Part shown: piece after piece, positions 37,520-46,691 of the stretch
Position numbering within the stretch: the stretch's first letter is position 1
Layout: each line of letters opens with the position of its first letter
From: G963674955 sp963674955
GTDB lineage: Bacteria; Desulfobacterota; Desulfovibrionia; Desulfovibrionales; Desulfovibrionaceae
Assembly (NCBI GenBank): GCA_963674955.2
Contig: CAXXKR010000004.1
Location: 868,001 to 932,000 of the forward strand
Direction: 5' to 3'
DNA: 64,000 bases
The notes under the pieces: generated by a model
Seen by the model: only the letters and a program-made list of their open reading frames with translations
Databases searched by the model: none
What the model was told of the DNA's origin: nothing
Translations under genes and position numbers: made by a program

Positions 37520-38885
37520 TGCGCTTTCCCCCGAAATTCGGACCACCGGTTAAAGTGGAATCTGCGTCCTTAAACCGATAAGGAAGGACGTATGACTAAG
37601 AGCAACAAAAGACGGAAGCATTCGGACAAGTTCAAGGCCAAGGTCGCGCTTGAGGCGATACGTGGCGTGAAGACGCTGGCGCAATTGGCTGCTGAGCACA
37701 AAGTGCACCCAAACCAAATTTCTACGTGGAAAAGACAGCTCCTTGAAAATGCCGAGGGCATCTTCTCCGGCGACAAGAAAGCCAAGAGCCAGGAAGAGGT
37801 CACCGCTCCGCTGTTTGAAGAGATCGGGCGGCTCAAGATGGATATCAAGTGGCTTGAAAAAAAGTTGTAAGCCTGCCGCTTGAACTGCGCCGCCAGTGGA
37901 TTAAACCGGATCGGGAATATTCCATCCGGCGGCAATGCAGGTTGGCAGGCGTTTCCCGCTCAGGTTTTTACTACAAGTCCGTAGCCGAGTCCGATGAGAA
38001 CCTGGATCTGATGCGGCTGATCGACGAACAATACCTGCGCCAGCCGGACTACGGTTCCCCGCGCATGACGGACTGGCTGAAAGCCCAGGGCTGTCGAGTG
38101 AACCATAAACGGGTTGAGCGGCTGATGAAATTGATGGGGCTTCAGGCAATCACTCCGGGACCGCACACGAGCACGCCCAACCCTGAGCACCCCGTATATC
38201 CGTATCTGTTGAAAGGAGTTGCCATTGAACGAAAAAACCAAGTCTGGAGCGCTGATATTACCTATATTCCCATGCAGCGCGGCTTTCTGTATCTTGTCGC
38301 AGTGATCGACTGGCGGAGTCGGTTCGTTTTGGCCTGGGAGCTGTCGAATTCCATGGATAGTTCCTTCTGCGTGGATGCGCTGAACAAGGCGTTATGCATC
38401 TCCACGCCGGAGGTGTTCAACACGGACCAGGGAGCGCAGTTCACCAGTCGAGAGTTCACGGGCATCCTGCAGGACAAGGGCATAGCCATCAGCATGGACG
38501 GCAAAGGGCGGGCAATCGACAATGTGTTCGTCGAGCGGCTGTGGTGGACTGTGAAATACGAGGACGTCTACCCCAAGGCGTATTCCGATGGAATCGAGCT
38601 ATACCATGGGCTGACACGGTATTTTCACTACTACAATGAAGAGCGCAGACATTCATCGTTGGACAAAAGGACTCCAGCGGACGTATACAGAGGCTGTTTC
38701 AATGTTCATTGACTTGGCTCGTATCCGTTGTTCCGCTCCGCCCTCGGCCCTTCGGGCCGCCCCTACGGGGACGGGCTACGCTCCACAACGGATACGGCAA
38801 ACCGCCTCCTCGGACGCATGAACTCGGACGCCGGACTCCACCTTAAAATGACCGATCAGTGGTCCAAAGGATGGGGGGAGGCGCA
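37520..38885 (+). mobile_element. IS3-family element, copy 2 (1366 bp)
   Basis: Same length, orientation, ends and encoded proteins as copy 1. Unlike copy 1, it lacks a target duplication: the left flank ends GAC and the right flank begins AAC. The flanks are parts of two different truncated genes on opposite strands. This pattern is expected after recombination between two IS copies that deleted the DNA between them. Confidence 0.92.
37592..38712 (+). CDS. IS3-family transposase OrfAB, copy 2
   Basis: OrfA (37592-37870) and OrfB encode the same proteins as copy 1, with the same A-AAA-AAG slippery run just before the OrfA stop and the same DDE residues. The frames are intact. OrfB is reached by -1 frameshifting; an isolated ATG-initiated OrfB from 37942 would lack the region joining the two domains. 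Confidence 0.9.
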
Positions 38886-39492
38886 AACAGCCCTTTCCAG
38901 TCTCAAGATTGCGTTCAAAATTACCCGTTGAGGAGATAGTTTGTGCTTCCTTGAGTCTTCGCTCACTTCTTTGCAGTTCATATTGGGCTTGTTTGAGCAA
39001 CTCATGCTTTTTAGCTAAATCTCGTTGCATTTTAGCTAGCGAGTTGTTTATCAGCATATAGTCTTCTAGCAATCGCTCTTTCTCTTCTTTGACCTGCTGC
39101 GCTCCATGCAATTTTTTTTGGGCATCCCGTAACAGCTGTCCTTGTTCATTCATCATTAGCATAAACTCTTCAAAGGATTTGAGTAAATGCTCCGGCACCT
39201 GTACACCGATAATTTGGTGTTTGTCGTTGTGAAAAACAGCGAACAGAGAAAAACGCGCTTTCGATTTAATGCCTTGGATTTCTATTGAGTCACAAAACCC
39301 AAAACCTTCAGAACGCACCTGGGCTAAAAAGCTTTCAAAGCGATTCTTAGCTGAGGAAGATAGGATGGCATCAAGATTCTGAATCTTTTCAAATGTCCCC
39401 CAAAACCCAGTATTGTCTGTTGCGTCCCACTTAATCGTACCATCGCAATCCACTTCGAATCGAATACTTGAAGTATCTTTGACGTGGCGCAT
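38886..39492 (-). pseudogene. N-terminal part of a PAS/coiled-coil sensor protein, truncated by IS
   Basis: About 202 residues remain. The first 115 form a PAS-like domain (RFEVDCDGTIKWDATDN, IIGVQVPEHLLKSFEE), followed by a long coiled coil (KEEKERLLEDYMLINNSLAK) and the start of a second PAS (ERRLKEAQTISSTGNFERNL). The frame then enters the IS3 copy 2. It begins seven bases after the cobalamin-binding gene stop, so it is the third gene of that operon. It was presumably the histidine kinase that reads the sensor; the output part is gone. Confidence 0.82.
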
Positions 39493-39499
39493 ATCTGCC

Positions 39500-40171
39500 T
39501 CAGACTACCAAGCGGCTTGCGACGTCAAGGGCTTGTTGGGCGTCCTTCCCTGTGCCGTCTGCACCAACTACAGTTACCAAATGGGGACTCATAATGAACG
39601 ACAAACCACCGACAAGGATTTTGGGGCAATTCTTTTTCATTCTCGTGCGGATTGAAGTTATGAGATCCCGCGTTTCAGGTACGCCAAACATCATAGTTAC
39701 AGACAGGCAGAGGAGATCGGGGCGTTGCTCTTCAATCGCGCTGAGAAAGCTGGCGTCAGGAGTTACTGCTCCCATGAAGTAAGTGTCCCAGCCCTCCGCC
39801 TCAAAAATATCACAAAGCATGTGGAGGCCCAATTCGTGTAACTCGCTACCGAGGCATCCCCCAACAAGCTTTTTGCCGTTACGCTTTGAAGTCATTGCGT
39901 GAGGAAAAACATGTGCCATCGTAAGCTGAGTAGCTGCTGTTATGTAGTGCTCCACTGCGATGTCTATCTGATTTATCTGCCAAAGCCGTCCAGCTTCATA
40001 CATAACTGGCTGCAGTACATGGAGATATATATCTTTTAATGGGGTTCCATTTTTGATACTCTCAACAATACACAGAAGAGCATCCTGTCTTCTGGCTTGA
40101 AGGAGATGGCTGAGATACGTCTTGGCCAGCTTGATTTCTTCAGGCTTCATGTCTCGGCTTACTTCAGTCAT
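39500..40171 (-). CDS. cobalamin-binding sensor protein (CarH/MerR-associated B12-domain type)
   Basis: A 223-residue protein with a helical cap followed by a Rossmann B12-binding domain. The cap carries W64-x9-E74-H75, the Wx9EH motif known from CarH-type cobalamin photoreceptors. The cobalamin loop is E110-L-H112-E-L-G115, the ExHxxG form of the DxHxxG motif, with His112 as the likely lower ligand; LVGG and GGLSFIMSP follow. The residue after the Trp is Gln, whereas CarH has the His that binds cobalt after light exposure, so photochemistry may differ. There is no DNA-binding domain; output probably went through the adjacent, now truncated, PAS protein. Light or cobalamin sensing is inference. 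Confidence 0.83.
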   Translation of the reverse strand: MTEVSRDMKPEEIKLAKTYLSHLLQARRQDALLCIVESIKNGTPLKDIYLHVLQPVMYEAGRLWQINQIDIAVEHYITAATQLTMAHVFPHAMTSKRNGKKLVGGCLGSELHELGLHMLCDIFEAEGWDTYFMGAVTPDASFLSAIEEQRPDLLCLSVTMMFGVPETRDLITSIRTRMKKNCPKILVGGLSFIMSPHLVTVVGADGTGKDAQQALDVASRLVV

Positions 40172-40652
40172 TATCCCCAGTCCTTGTGAGAGGTCCTATG
40201 CGTTCGTAGAACGAACTGGCATCCCTGCTTACCTGTAAAAAATCATCTATATGATCTTCAAGCCAAGAATAAATCGTTTGAACTTGAACGGAATCTTCTT
40301 TGGCAAGGTGTTCAAGAATGACGGATTTCGCTTCCGGGAGCATAACTTTCCAATACTTGGGGGTGAATCCCCGGCCAATATATGTCCTGACCACCCAGAG
40401 AACAGTTTCTACAAAAGATTTCGGATCATAAAGAGCCGCAAGTGTGCTGATATATTTGAAATGATTGAGGTGGTTGTTTTCCATTACCCCTTCATTGCCG
40501 GGGCCTATCAATCCCTCAAGGTCATCCCGTTTGAGCAAGCGCGCTGTAAGTAGACTGGCCATGATTTCTGCTTGTTCTTTGAGGACAATACCTGAAGTTA
40601 CTTTTGGTGCCGAAAGCTGCTCCGCGGCTTTGAAGAGTTCTTCTATCGACAT
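40164..40652 (-). CDS. helical protein of unknown function, first gene of the cobalamin-sensor operon
   Basis: A 162-residue all-helical, soluble protein with no family I recognise with certainty. Notable are HLNHFKYISTLAALYDPKSF, VVRTYIGRGFTPKYWKVMLP and a C-terminal YSWLEDHIDDFL. It overlaps the cobalamin-binding gene by eight bases. The ATG at 40652 follows GGTGGGATACC. The arrangement (helical protein, B12-domain protein, PAS protein) suggests a three-part sensory system. Upstream, at about 40685-40701, GTTAAAA occurs twice with a three-base gap (minus strand), which may be a binding site. Confidence 0.7.
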   Translation of the reverse strand: MSIEELFKAAEQLSAPKVTSGIVLKEQAEIMASLLTARLLKRDDLEGLIGPGNEGVMENNHLNHFKYISTLAALYDPKSFVETVLWVVRTYIGRGFTPKYWKVMLPEAKSVILEHLAKEDSVQVQTIYSWLEDHIDDFLQVSRDASSFYERIGPLTRTGDND

Positions 40653-40702
40653 GGTATCCCACCTTTTGGCCTAGGTGTTGAAAGTATTTTAACAACTTTT
40701 AA

Positions 40703-41262
40703 CCTATCATGAGCTATTCACCAACCAGGTGCTACATAAAATATTGCATATCATGCTGCTTTTGTATACAATTATTAAACTCAGGAGCCCAGATTGTCAC
40801 CCCATTTGATGGAAATCCGGATGGCCAAGCGACACATCTCTAAAGCAAAAACCATCGACGATATCCAGGTCACCAACGACTTCCTGACGAGCCGAGCTGG
40901 CCTCAACCCCTTCGTCCGCTACCTGCGGAGAATCGACATGCTTTCGCATCTCGACCGCATCTTCGGCTCCATGCGCAAACACCCGAAGGGCACGCCCATT
41001 GATGACATCTTCAAGCAGGTGCTCTGCTTTCTCTTTGATGGCACCAGCCCGTCACCTAGCCCACTTCGATGTATTGACCAAAGACTCCGGATATGCAACC
41101 GCCATCGAAACGGACATCAAAGGAATGGCCTCTTCACATACCGTCAAGCGGTTTTACCAGGCCTTCTCCGTACAGCGGAGCTACCTGTTCCGCCGATTGC
41201 TGCACCAACTCTTCCTCTCGCGGCTCAACTTGACCAAGCCGGAAGTGATCGAACTAAACATC
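40703..41262 (+). pseudogene. IS1380-family element remnant (left end and transposase start)
   Basis: The left end reads CCTATCATGAGCTATTCACC, matching the outer end of the large unit at 41968. From 40821 the transposase begins MAKRHISKAKTIDDIQVTND and aligns with the fuller copy at 45280-46691. An extra C in GCACCAGCCCGTCACC at about 41047 breaks the frame; the second frame then reads LAHFDVLTKDSG to VIELNI, where the remnant stops at an IS407-group end. More than two thirds of the transposase is missing. Confidence 0.85.
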
Positions 41263-41339
41263 TGACCTGCCCATGAAAAACTGGTCCACGCCCAATGTTA
41301 GGGGTATGTGGGCTGTAGGAGGTTTCAATGGGCAGGTCA
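41263..41339. mobile_element. 77-bp internally deleted IS407-group (IS3 family) relic
   Basis: The first 72 bases equal the left end of the intact element at 48377 (TGACCTGCCCATGAAAAACT and onward through the Shine-Dalgarno and ATGGGC of orfA). They run directly into GGGCAGGTCA, its right terminus. It thus keeps both ends and nothing else. No target duplication is visible (ATC left, CCA right). It is MITE-like in form. Confidence 0.75.
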
Positions 41340-41344
41340 CCACG

Positions 41345-41392
41345 AAGAAAAAACGCCCATTAGACGTTGACCACATTATCTCCAAGTCAAAA
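41345..41392 (+). pseudogene. short remnant of an HNH-endonuclease gene
   Basis: Sixteen codons read KKKRPLDVDHIISKSK and match the HNH core DDRPLDVDHIIPRSKG of the protein at 47321-48310, with many silent differences. It ends where an IS-end-like repeat starts at 41393. It shows that a second, diverged copy of the HNH gene once lay here. Confidence 0.7.
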
Positions 41393-41455
41393 GTGACCTG
41401 CCCCCAGTTTATGTTCAGGGTTTATGTTAGTTTGCACTCTTCCTGCTGAGGTTGT
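41393..41455 (+). repeat. IS-end-like inverted repeat, left copy
   Basis: GTGACCTGCCCCCAGTTTAT and the following bases match, in opposite orientation and at about 80%, the stretch 49671-49733. The terminal sequence is of IS type. The two copies face each other across 8.3 kb; no target duplication or transposase for them is visible. Confidence 0.55.
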
Positions 41456-41466
41456 AGTTCTTAACC

Positions 41467-41967
41467 ATGAAGCGACTTTGCACCATAAATTTGACAATCA
41501 GCTGTCTTTTGATTTCGTTTCAAGTTTTTGCGGGAACACTTCCTTTTTTAAAAAAATCTGTTGTCGTTGACAAAGCTAGCATTGCTATCATCCAGCCCCA
41601 CATACTGTATGGTACGCCACAAGGGACACCTTCCACCAACAAACTTATTGCAAGGCCAATCTACTGCATTTCAAACAATGCCAAAACTAAATTTGCCGAT
41701 TGGGTGGCATACAGACTTGACAAGACATCCGTCCTTGGCCCTTCGGTCAAAACACGAAAGTGGAAAGCCGACCCAGACATAAACAGCACCGAGACTCTTG
41801 AACCCGACGATTACAAAGGAGCCTTTGCTGTGCTGAAAACTGACAGAGGACATCAAGCACCTTTGGCCTCATTCAAGGGTACCAAATTTTGGCACCAGAC
41901 AAACTATCTTTCCAACATCACCCCCCAAAGAAGCAACTTGAACCAAGGCCCTTGGAAACGGCTTGAA
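41467..41967 (+). pseudogene. secreted DNA/RNA non-specific endonuclease, N-terminal part
   Basis: The first 167 residues of a NucA-type nuclease. A signal peptide (residues 1-22, ending FQVFAG) precedes the domain; the active-site motif DRGHQAP has Asp126 and His129, and NITPQRSNLNQGPWKRLE provides the metal-binding Asn. The gene is cut after codon 167 by the IS1380 unit. The C-terminal part is at 46892-47230, and deleting the unit plus one TTGAA copy restores 279 residues in frame. Such nucleases degrade extracellular or periplasmic nucleic acid. The remaining frame continues into transposon sequence and ends at 42096, giving a probably inactive product. Confidence 0.9.
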
Positions 41968-41995
41968 CCTAAGCTGAGCGATTCACAGTCGAGAC

Positions 41996-42031
41996 ACAGA
42001 GTGTTACACCACGATAACACCCTGTTTTTTT
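41996..42031 (+). terminator. rho-independent terminator inside the left end of the IS1380 unit
   Basis: ACAGAGTGTTA (41996-42006) pairs with TAACACCCTGT (42015-42025) with one mismatch and is followed by seven T. It points rightward, so it stops transcripts entering from the interrupted nuclease gene before they run antisense into the kinase. Confidence 0.7.
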
Positions 42032-42096
42032 GTGGTTTTTCCTTTAGCAGTCTTTGCCTCGGCCGTTCACCCATTGGGTGTGGCAGAACATTCTGA

Positions 42097-45000
42097 CTAC
42101 TTTTTCCCCATCACCCTCTTGATGGCCTGTTCTAATTCATCCATGTCCACGGGTTTGGCCAGATAGTCGTCCATCCCGGCCGCCAGGAACTTCTCCCTGT
42201 CACCTTCCATGGCGTAAGCCGTCATGGCGACGATGGGGATGTCTTTGTTCTTTTCGTCCGCTTCGCCTCCACGAACTGCTCTGGTCGCTTCAACGCCATC
42301 TATGACCGGCATCTGCACGTCCATCAAAATCAGGTCAAAGGACTCTTTGCGCAAGGCTTCCAGCACCTGCCTCCCATCCGCCACAGCTGTCACTTCGAAA
42401 CCCATTTTTTCCATCTGCTTGATGGCTGCCATGCTGCTAATCTGGTCATCTTCAGCCAAAAGGATTTTTCTCGTTGTACCCATAAGCCGAGTCCCGCCTT
42501 CAACGATTTCGTCAGTTGATGAAGGAGTTTCATCCCGCAGAAAAGTGATGGTGAAATGCACGGTGGTACCCTTGCTGCTCTCACTTTCAACGGAAATATT
42601 GCCGCCCATCAATTCAATCAACTGCTTGCAAATGGAAAGGCCGAGCCCAGCCCCCTGATGAGTGCGCGTATGCCCTTGGCTGCCTTGAGTAAACGGCGTG
42701 AAGAGCCTGTCGAGGGTATCGTCGGGAATCCCTATCCCCGTATCAGAGATGGAAAACAATACCCTGGCCTGCTCTTTTCCGATGGTAGGCAATGGGGAGG
42801 CTGCCACCAAGATTTGACCTGAATTCGTGAACTTGAGCGCATTCCCAATTATGTTGACAAGCACCTGCTGGAGACGCGCCGGATCGCCAAGAACCATTTT
42901 TTGAACACCGGGGTGAATGTCTACGTTCAAAAGAATGTCAGATTGCTTTGCTGTGGGTTTGAACAGTTTCATACACTGGTCAAGAGCCTCAAACAGGTCG
43001 AACGGCTCGGACCTGATCTCCAGTCTTTTGGCCTCGATTCTGGAAAGGTCCAGGATGTCGGAAAGCAGGCGCGTCAGTCGGTTAGATGACTGAAGGGCCA
43101 TCAATGAATACTCTTTTTGCTCGTTGTCGAGTTCAGTGGTTTGCAAAAGCTGGAGCATGCCAATAATACCGTTCATGGGCGTGCGGATTTCATGACTCAT
43201 ATTGGCCAGGAATTCGGATTTGACTTGGTTTGCCGCTTCGGCCTGCTCCTTGGCATTCAACACTCGCTGTTCGGCTTTCTTGCGGTCCGTGATGTCAAGA
43301 TTAGTTCCCACCCAGCGCAAAGGTTTCCCCTCGGAATCCTTTACGATGTCGCCGCGGGTCAATATCCACCGCCAAGAGCCGTTTTTATGGCGCATCCGGT
43401 GTTCGATCTCATATTCGGATGTTTTCCCGGACAAATAATTGTCGATGGCTCGTTCTATTGCGTCTGCATCATCCGGATGCCAGAGTCCTTTCCATCCTGC
43501 AAAAGCGTCTTCCACTTCATGCTCTTCGTATCCGAGCATTCGCTTCCATTGAGGAGAAAAGTAAACAACATCTTCCACCATATTCCAATCCCATAATCCG
43601 ACCCCAGTTCCGGATACAGCCAGTGCCAGCCGCTCCTCACTCCCCCGCAGGGCATCCGTAGTCTGCTTGCGATCGGTGATGTCCCTGAATACACCCAAGA
43701 TGAGATTGCTTTCCCCGATCTCAAACTTAACAGTAGAAACCTCTGCGAGCCGCGGTTTTTCTCCAGCGGCCAAGAGCCAAACTTCCTCTGCGTGATTTGG
43801 ATTAGTCACATGGCGCTTGAAGTCTTCGGTAACGCCATCTTCAGAAGTGGGCGTTTGCGGCGGGTGCAGTTCGCGTTGGGGCGAGCCGATGAGTTGCTCT
43901 CTGCTGCGCCCAAAAAAGTGAATCGCAGCCTCGTTGCACTCAACCAGTATGCCCGTGTTCACGTCGGCCACCAGCACAGGATCAGCAACAGCAGCGAATA
44001 GGGCCTTATGGCGCTCATCGCTAATTCTAAGGGCCTTTCGGGGCGAACGAAGTCGAACATTCATTGCTAACAAAGTGACCACAGCGAGAGAGAGAACAGC
44101 AACAACAATAAAGGCAGCAGCAAGTTCTCGCCAGTACGTTCTCAAGATAGACCTTGGTTTATTCACCCATCTCACCCCTTCGGGGACGGCTCCTTCGGGG
44201 ATCTGGAAATGGGTAAGCACTGAATAGTCAATGGTGTCCTGATTGGCCGCATCCCCCTCGACAATAGATATGTGTTCAATTGGAGTGCCGCGAAGAATCT
44301 GGATTCCAATCTCTCCTGCAAACCTGCCCTGCATAAAATGGGAGATGATTTTACCGCCAAGCACACCATCTCCCACACCATGCTCCCATAGGTGAAAAAC
44401 AGGCACAGGAGCATGAGCTAGAATTAATTCAAGGCTCTGCCCAAATAACTTTTTGTTGTCATGCTTGTCTCTATATGCAGAGAGCAGTAATATCGCATCC
44501 TTTGGATTAATTGAGTCTAAACGAGAGCTAAAGTCAGCCCATGTCATATCGGCCAAGGAAAGAGTTTCAAAAGTCAGATCTGGAAAACTTGCAGCCAACT
44601 CTTTGAAGCGATTCAAATCACCTTGGCCACTGGGTGTCGCATCCACGATGGCATATACTTTTGGGACATCGGGAATGAGTTGCTTCATCAGCTCCAAGGT
44701 TTCACGCATGGAAACAGCCTCAATAACACCGGTTATTCCCTGTTCTGGTTCAAGAGATCTGGCCAATATCTGGTTGTTTACCCCAAAGAAAATAATCGGA
44801 ATATTCGGGAACAATTCATCCCTGTGTTCCAAAGCAAATATAAGAGCGTTGTCATCTGAAGTGAAGATGACATCATATGGTTCAATAGCTGCAAGTTTCG
44901 ATTTTAGGAGATCATGAAAACGCGACAGCGAATCGGTGTCAAAGAATCTCTTGCTGTCCATGAATTCAACATCCAGGGTGATGCCCTCAGGCTCAAGCAC

Positions 45001-45159
45001 TGAATTCAGTCCGTCAATTTGTTGAAAAAAAGTCGGAAATCCAGGGTGATATGAACTTATCAACAACGCCCGTTTTTGCGCTGCATTTGCAGGTATGGCA
45101 TTAAAAACAACAGCAACCAAAAGAACGAATATCGCGAAGACGTGCCTGTTTGTACTCAT
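42097..45159 (-). CDS. hybrid sensor histidine kinase with periplasmic ABC-substrate-binding-like domain
   Basis: A 1020-residue membrane kinase. A signal-anchor (residues 8-26) precedes a periplasmic domain like ABC sugar/peptide-sensing substrate-binding proteins (about 28-330; RALLISSYHPGFPTFFQQID, IFFGVNNQ, PVFHLWEHGVGDG). A membrane helix near 345-370 is followed by two PAS domains (about 385-500 and 510-630). The transmitter has His near residue 656 (NMSHEIRTPMNGIIGML) with GLGLSICKQL, and the C-terminal receiver has LILMDVQMPVIDG. It lies inside the IS1380 unit and is intact, so it travelled as cargo. Transmitter and receiver are close relatives of those of the kinase at 31341-35102. 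Confidence 0.92.
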   Translation of the reverse strand: MSTNRHVFAIFVLLVAVVFNAIPANAAQKRALLISSYHPGFPTFFQQIDGLNSVLEPEGITLDVEFMDSKRFFDTDSLSRFHDLLKSKLAAIEPYDVIFTSDDNALIFALEHRDELFPNIPIIFFGVNNQILARSLEPEQGITGVIEAVSMRETLELMKQLIPDVPKVYAIVDATPSGQGDLNRFKELAASFPDLTFETLSLADMTWADFSSRLDSINPKDAILLLSAYRDKHDNKKLFGQSLELILAHAPVPVFHLWEHGVGDGVLGGKIISHFMQGRFAGEIGIQILRGTPIEHISIVEGDAANQDTIDYSVLTHFQIPEGAVPEGVRWVNKPRSILRTYWRELAAAFIVVAVLSLAVVTLLAMNVRLRSPRKALRISDERHKALFAAVADPVLVADVNTGILVECNEAAIHFFGRSREQLIGSPQRELHPPQTPTSEDGVTEDFKRHVTNPNHAEEVWLLAAGEKPRLAEVSTVKFEIGESNLILGVFRDITDRKQTTDALRGSEERLALAVSGTGVGLWDWNMVEDVVYFSPQWKRMLGYEEHEVEDAFAGWKGLWHPDDADAIERAIDNYLSGKTSEYEIEHRMRHKNGSWRWILTRGDIVKDSEGKPLRWVGTNLDITDRKKAEQRVLNAKEQAEAANQVKSEFLANMSHEIRTPMNGIIGMLQLLQTTELDNEQKEYSLMALQSSNRLTRLLSDILDLSRIEAKRLEIRSEPFDLFEALDQCMKLFKPTAKQSDILLNVDIHPGVQKMVLGDPARLQQVLVNIIGNALKFTNSGQILVAASPLPTIGKEQARVLFSISDTGIGIPDDTLDRLFTPFTQGSQGHTRTHQGAGLGLSICKQLIELMGGNISVESESSKGTTVHFTITFLRDETPSSTDEIVEGGTRLMGTTRKILLAEDDQISSMAAIKQMEKMGFEVTAVADGRQVLEALRKESFDLILMDVQMPVIDGVEATRAVRGGEADEKNKDIPIVAMTAYAMEGDREKFLAAGMDDYLAKPVDMDELEQAIKRVMGKK

Positions 45160-45279
45160 AACCTAGCCTTACAACTCTCCAGCCTGACATCACGTCAATC
45201 CTGGTGTATCATCTTGTTTTTGTTTACAATACAACCCAGTCAAAGGCCAAAATCATTTCACCACATGGCGGAGGACTGG

Positions 45280-46691
45280 ATGCCCAAGCATAAGCGTAAT
45301 AAACCAAAATTCATAGACGAAGTCAAGACGAAGTCCAGGTCACGAGTGACTGTCTAACCGGACGGGCCGGGCTCAACCTCTTTGCTCGCTACCTTCGTGG
45401 AATTGGTCTTTTCCCCCACATCAATCGCCTTTTCGGCTCCATGCGCAAGCACCCCAAGGGCGCTCCCATCGACGAGCTGTTCAAGCAGGTGCTCTGCTTC
45501 CTCTTCGACGGCACCAGTCGTCACCTGGCCCACTTCGATGCCCTGGCCAAAGACCCCGGCTACGCAGCCGCCATTGAAACAGACATCAATGGCATGGCCT
45601 CTTCGCATACCGTCAAGCGATTCTACCAAGCCTTTTCCGCACAAAGGACTTACCTTTTCCGTCGTCTGTTGCAAAACCTGTTTCTTTGGCGACTCAATAT
45701 TGCCAACCCTGAAGTGATAGAACTCAATATCGACACCATGGTCATGGATAACGACCAAGCCCCGAAACGAGACGGTGTCAAACCCACATACAAGAGAGTC
45801 CTGGGCTTCCAGCCGCTACAAATGACCTGGGGGCGGTACATTATAGACGCCGTATTCCGTGGCGGCGACAAGCATTCCCTCAACGGCGACTCGGCCCCGA
45901 ACATGATCCGCCACGTGGTGCGCATGATCCGCACCCGTTACAGCGAGACCGTCCCTATCGTCATTCGCATGGACTCCGGATTCTTCGATCAGGACCTCTT
46001 CGCCGAGATGGAGCGCCTGAATATTGGCTTCATCTGCGCGGGCAAATTCTACGGCGACATCAAGGACAGAATCGGAGCACTCCCAGAGACCGCCTTTCAG
46101 CATCACTTCGGCAAGGCCGACGAGGACGTCTGGCAGTGCTTCGAGTTCAGCGACCGCCGCAAGTCTTGGACAAAATCCTACAGGGCTATCTTTTGGAGGC
46201 CTCTGCTGGAGGAGAAGCAATTTTTGCTCCCTGGATCGCGACCCGGCACCATCGTTTATACCAATCTCGGCATGGGTGGTGTCGCCGATCAGCAACTGCG
46301 GAAGGCTGACTGTGAATTCATGACCGAGACCGATGCCATCATCCACTCCTACCACCAGCGCGGCGCGGACGAACTGGTGCACAGGGCATTCAAGGATTTT
46401 GGATTCGAGGAGTTGCCGTTTCAGCGCTTCGTGCCCAACGCCGCATTCTATTACACCATGCTCCTCGGCTTCTTCCTGTTTGAAGCGTTCAAGGAAGATG
46501 TGAGTGAGCCGGTGGTTCCTGTCACGGCATTCCCGACAACACTGCGTCGCAGACTTGTCGATGTGGCGGCCAAAATTGTGAGGCATGCTGGGCGGACTGT
46601 GCTCAAGGTTACGGCTGTCACCATGGAGTCGATGCGCTTCAAAGAGCTATGGGAGCGATGCCTGAGCGCTCCCAAATTCGTCTGGGCCTGA
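45280..46691 (+). pseudogene. IS1380-family transposase with an 11-bp duplication near its start
   Basis: From 45441 the frame is open for 416 residues with clear IS1380-type transposase sequence (TMVMDNDQAPKRDGVKPTYK, IVIRMDSGFFDQDLFAEM, ADEDVWQCFEF). The natural start is the ATG at 45280 (MPKHKRNKPKFIDEV). At 45315-45336 an 11-base unit is tandemly repeated (GACGAAGTC at 45316 and again at 45327), which shifts the frame and stops it at 45357. Removing one unit joins FIDEV to QVTSDCLTGRAG in register with the remnant at 40821. It is probably inactive unless an internal start is used. Confidence 0.85.

Noticed and set aside
41968..42096. C-terminal extension of the nuclease frame past codon 167.
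   Set aside because: It is transposon sequence containing a terminator hairpin. The genuine C-terminus is at 46892-47230.
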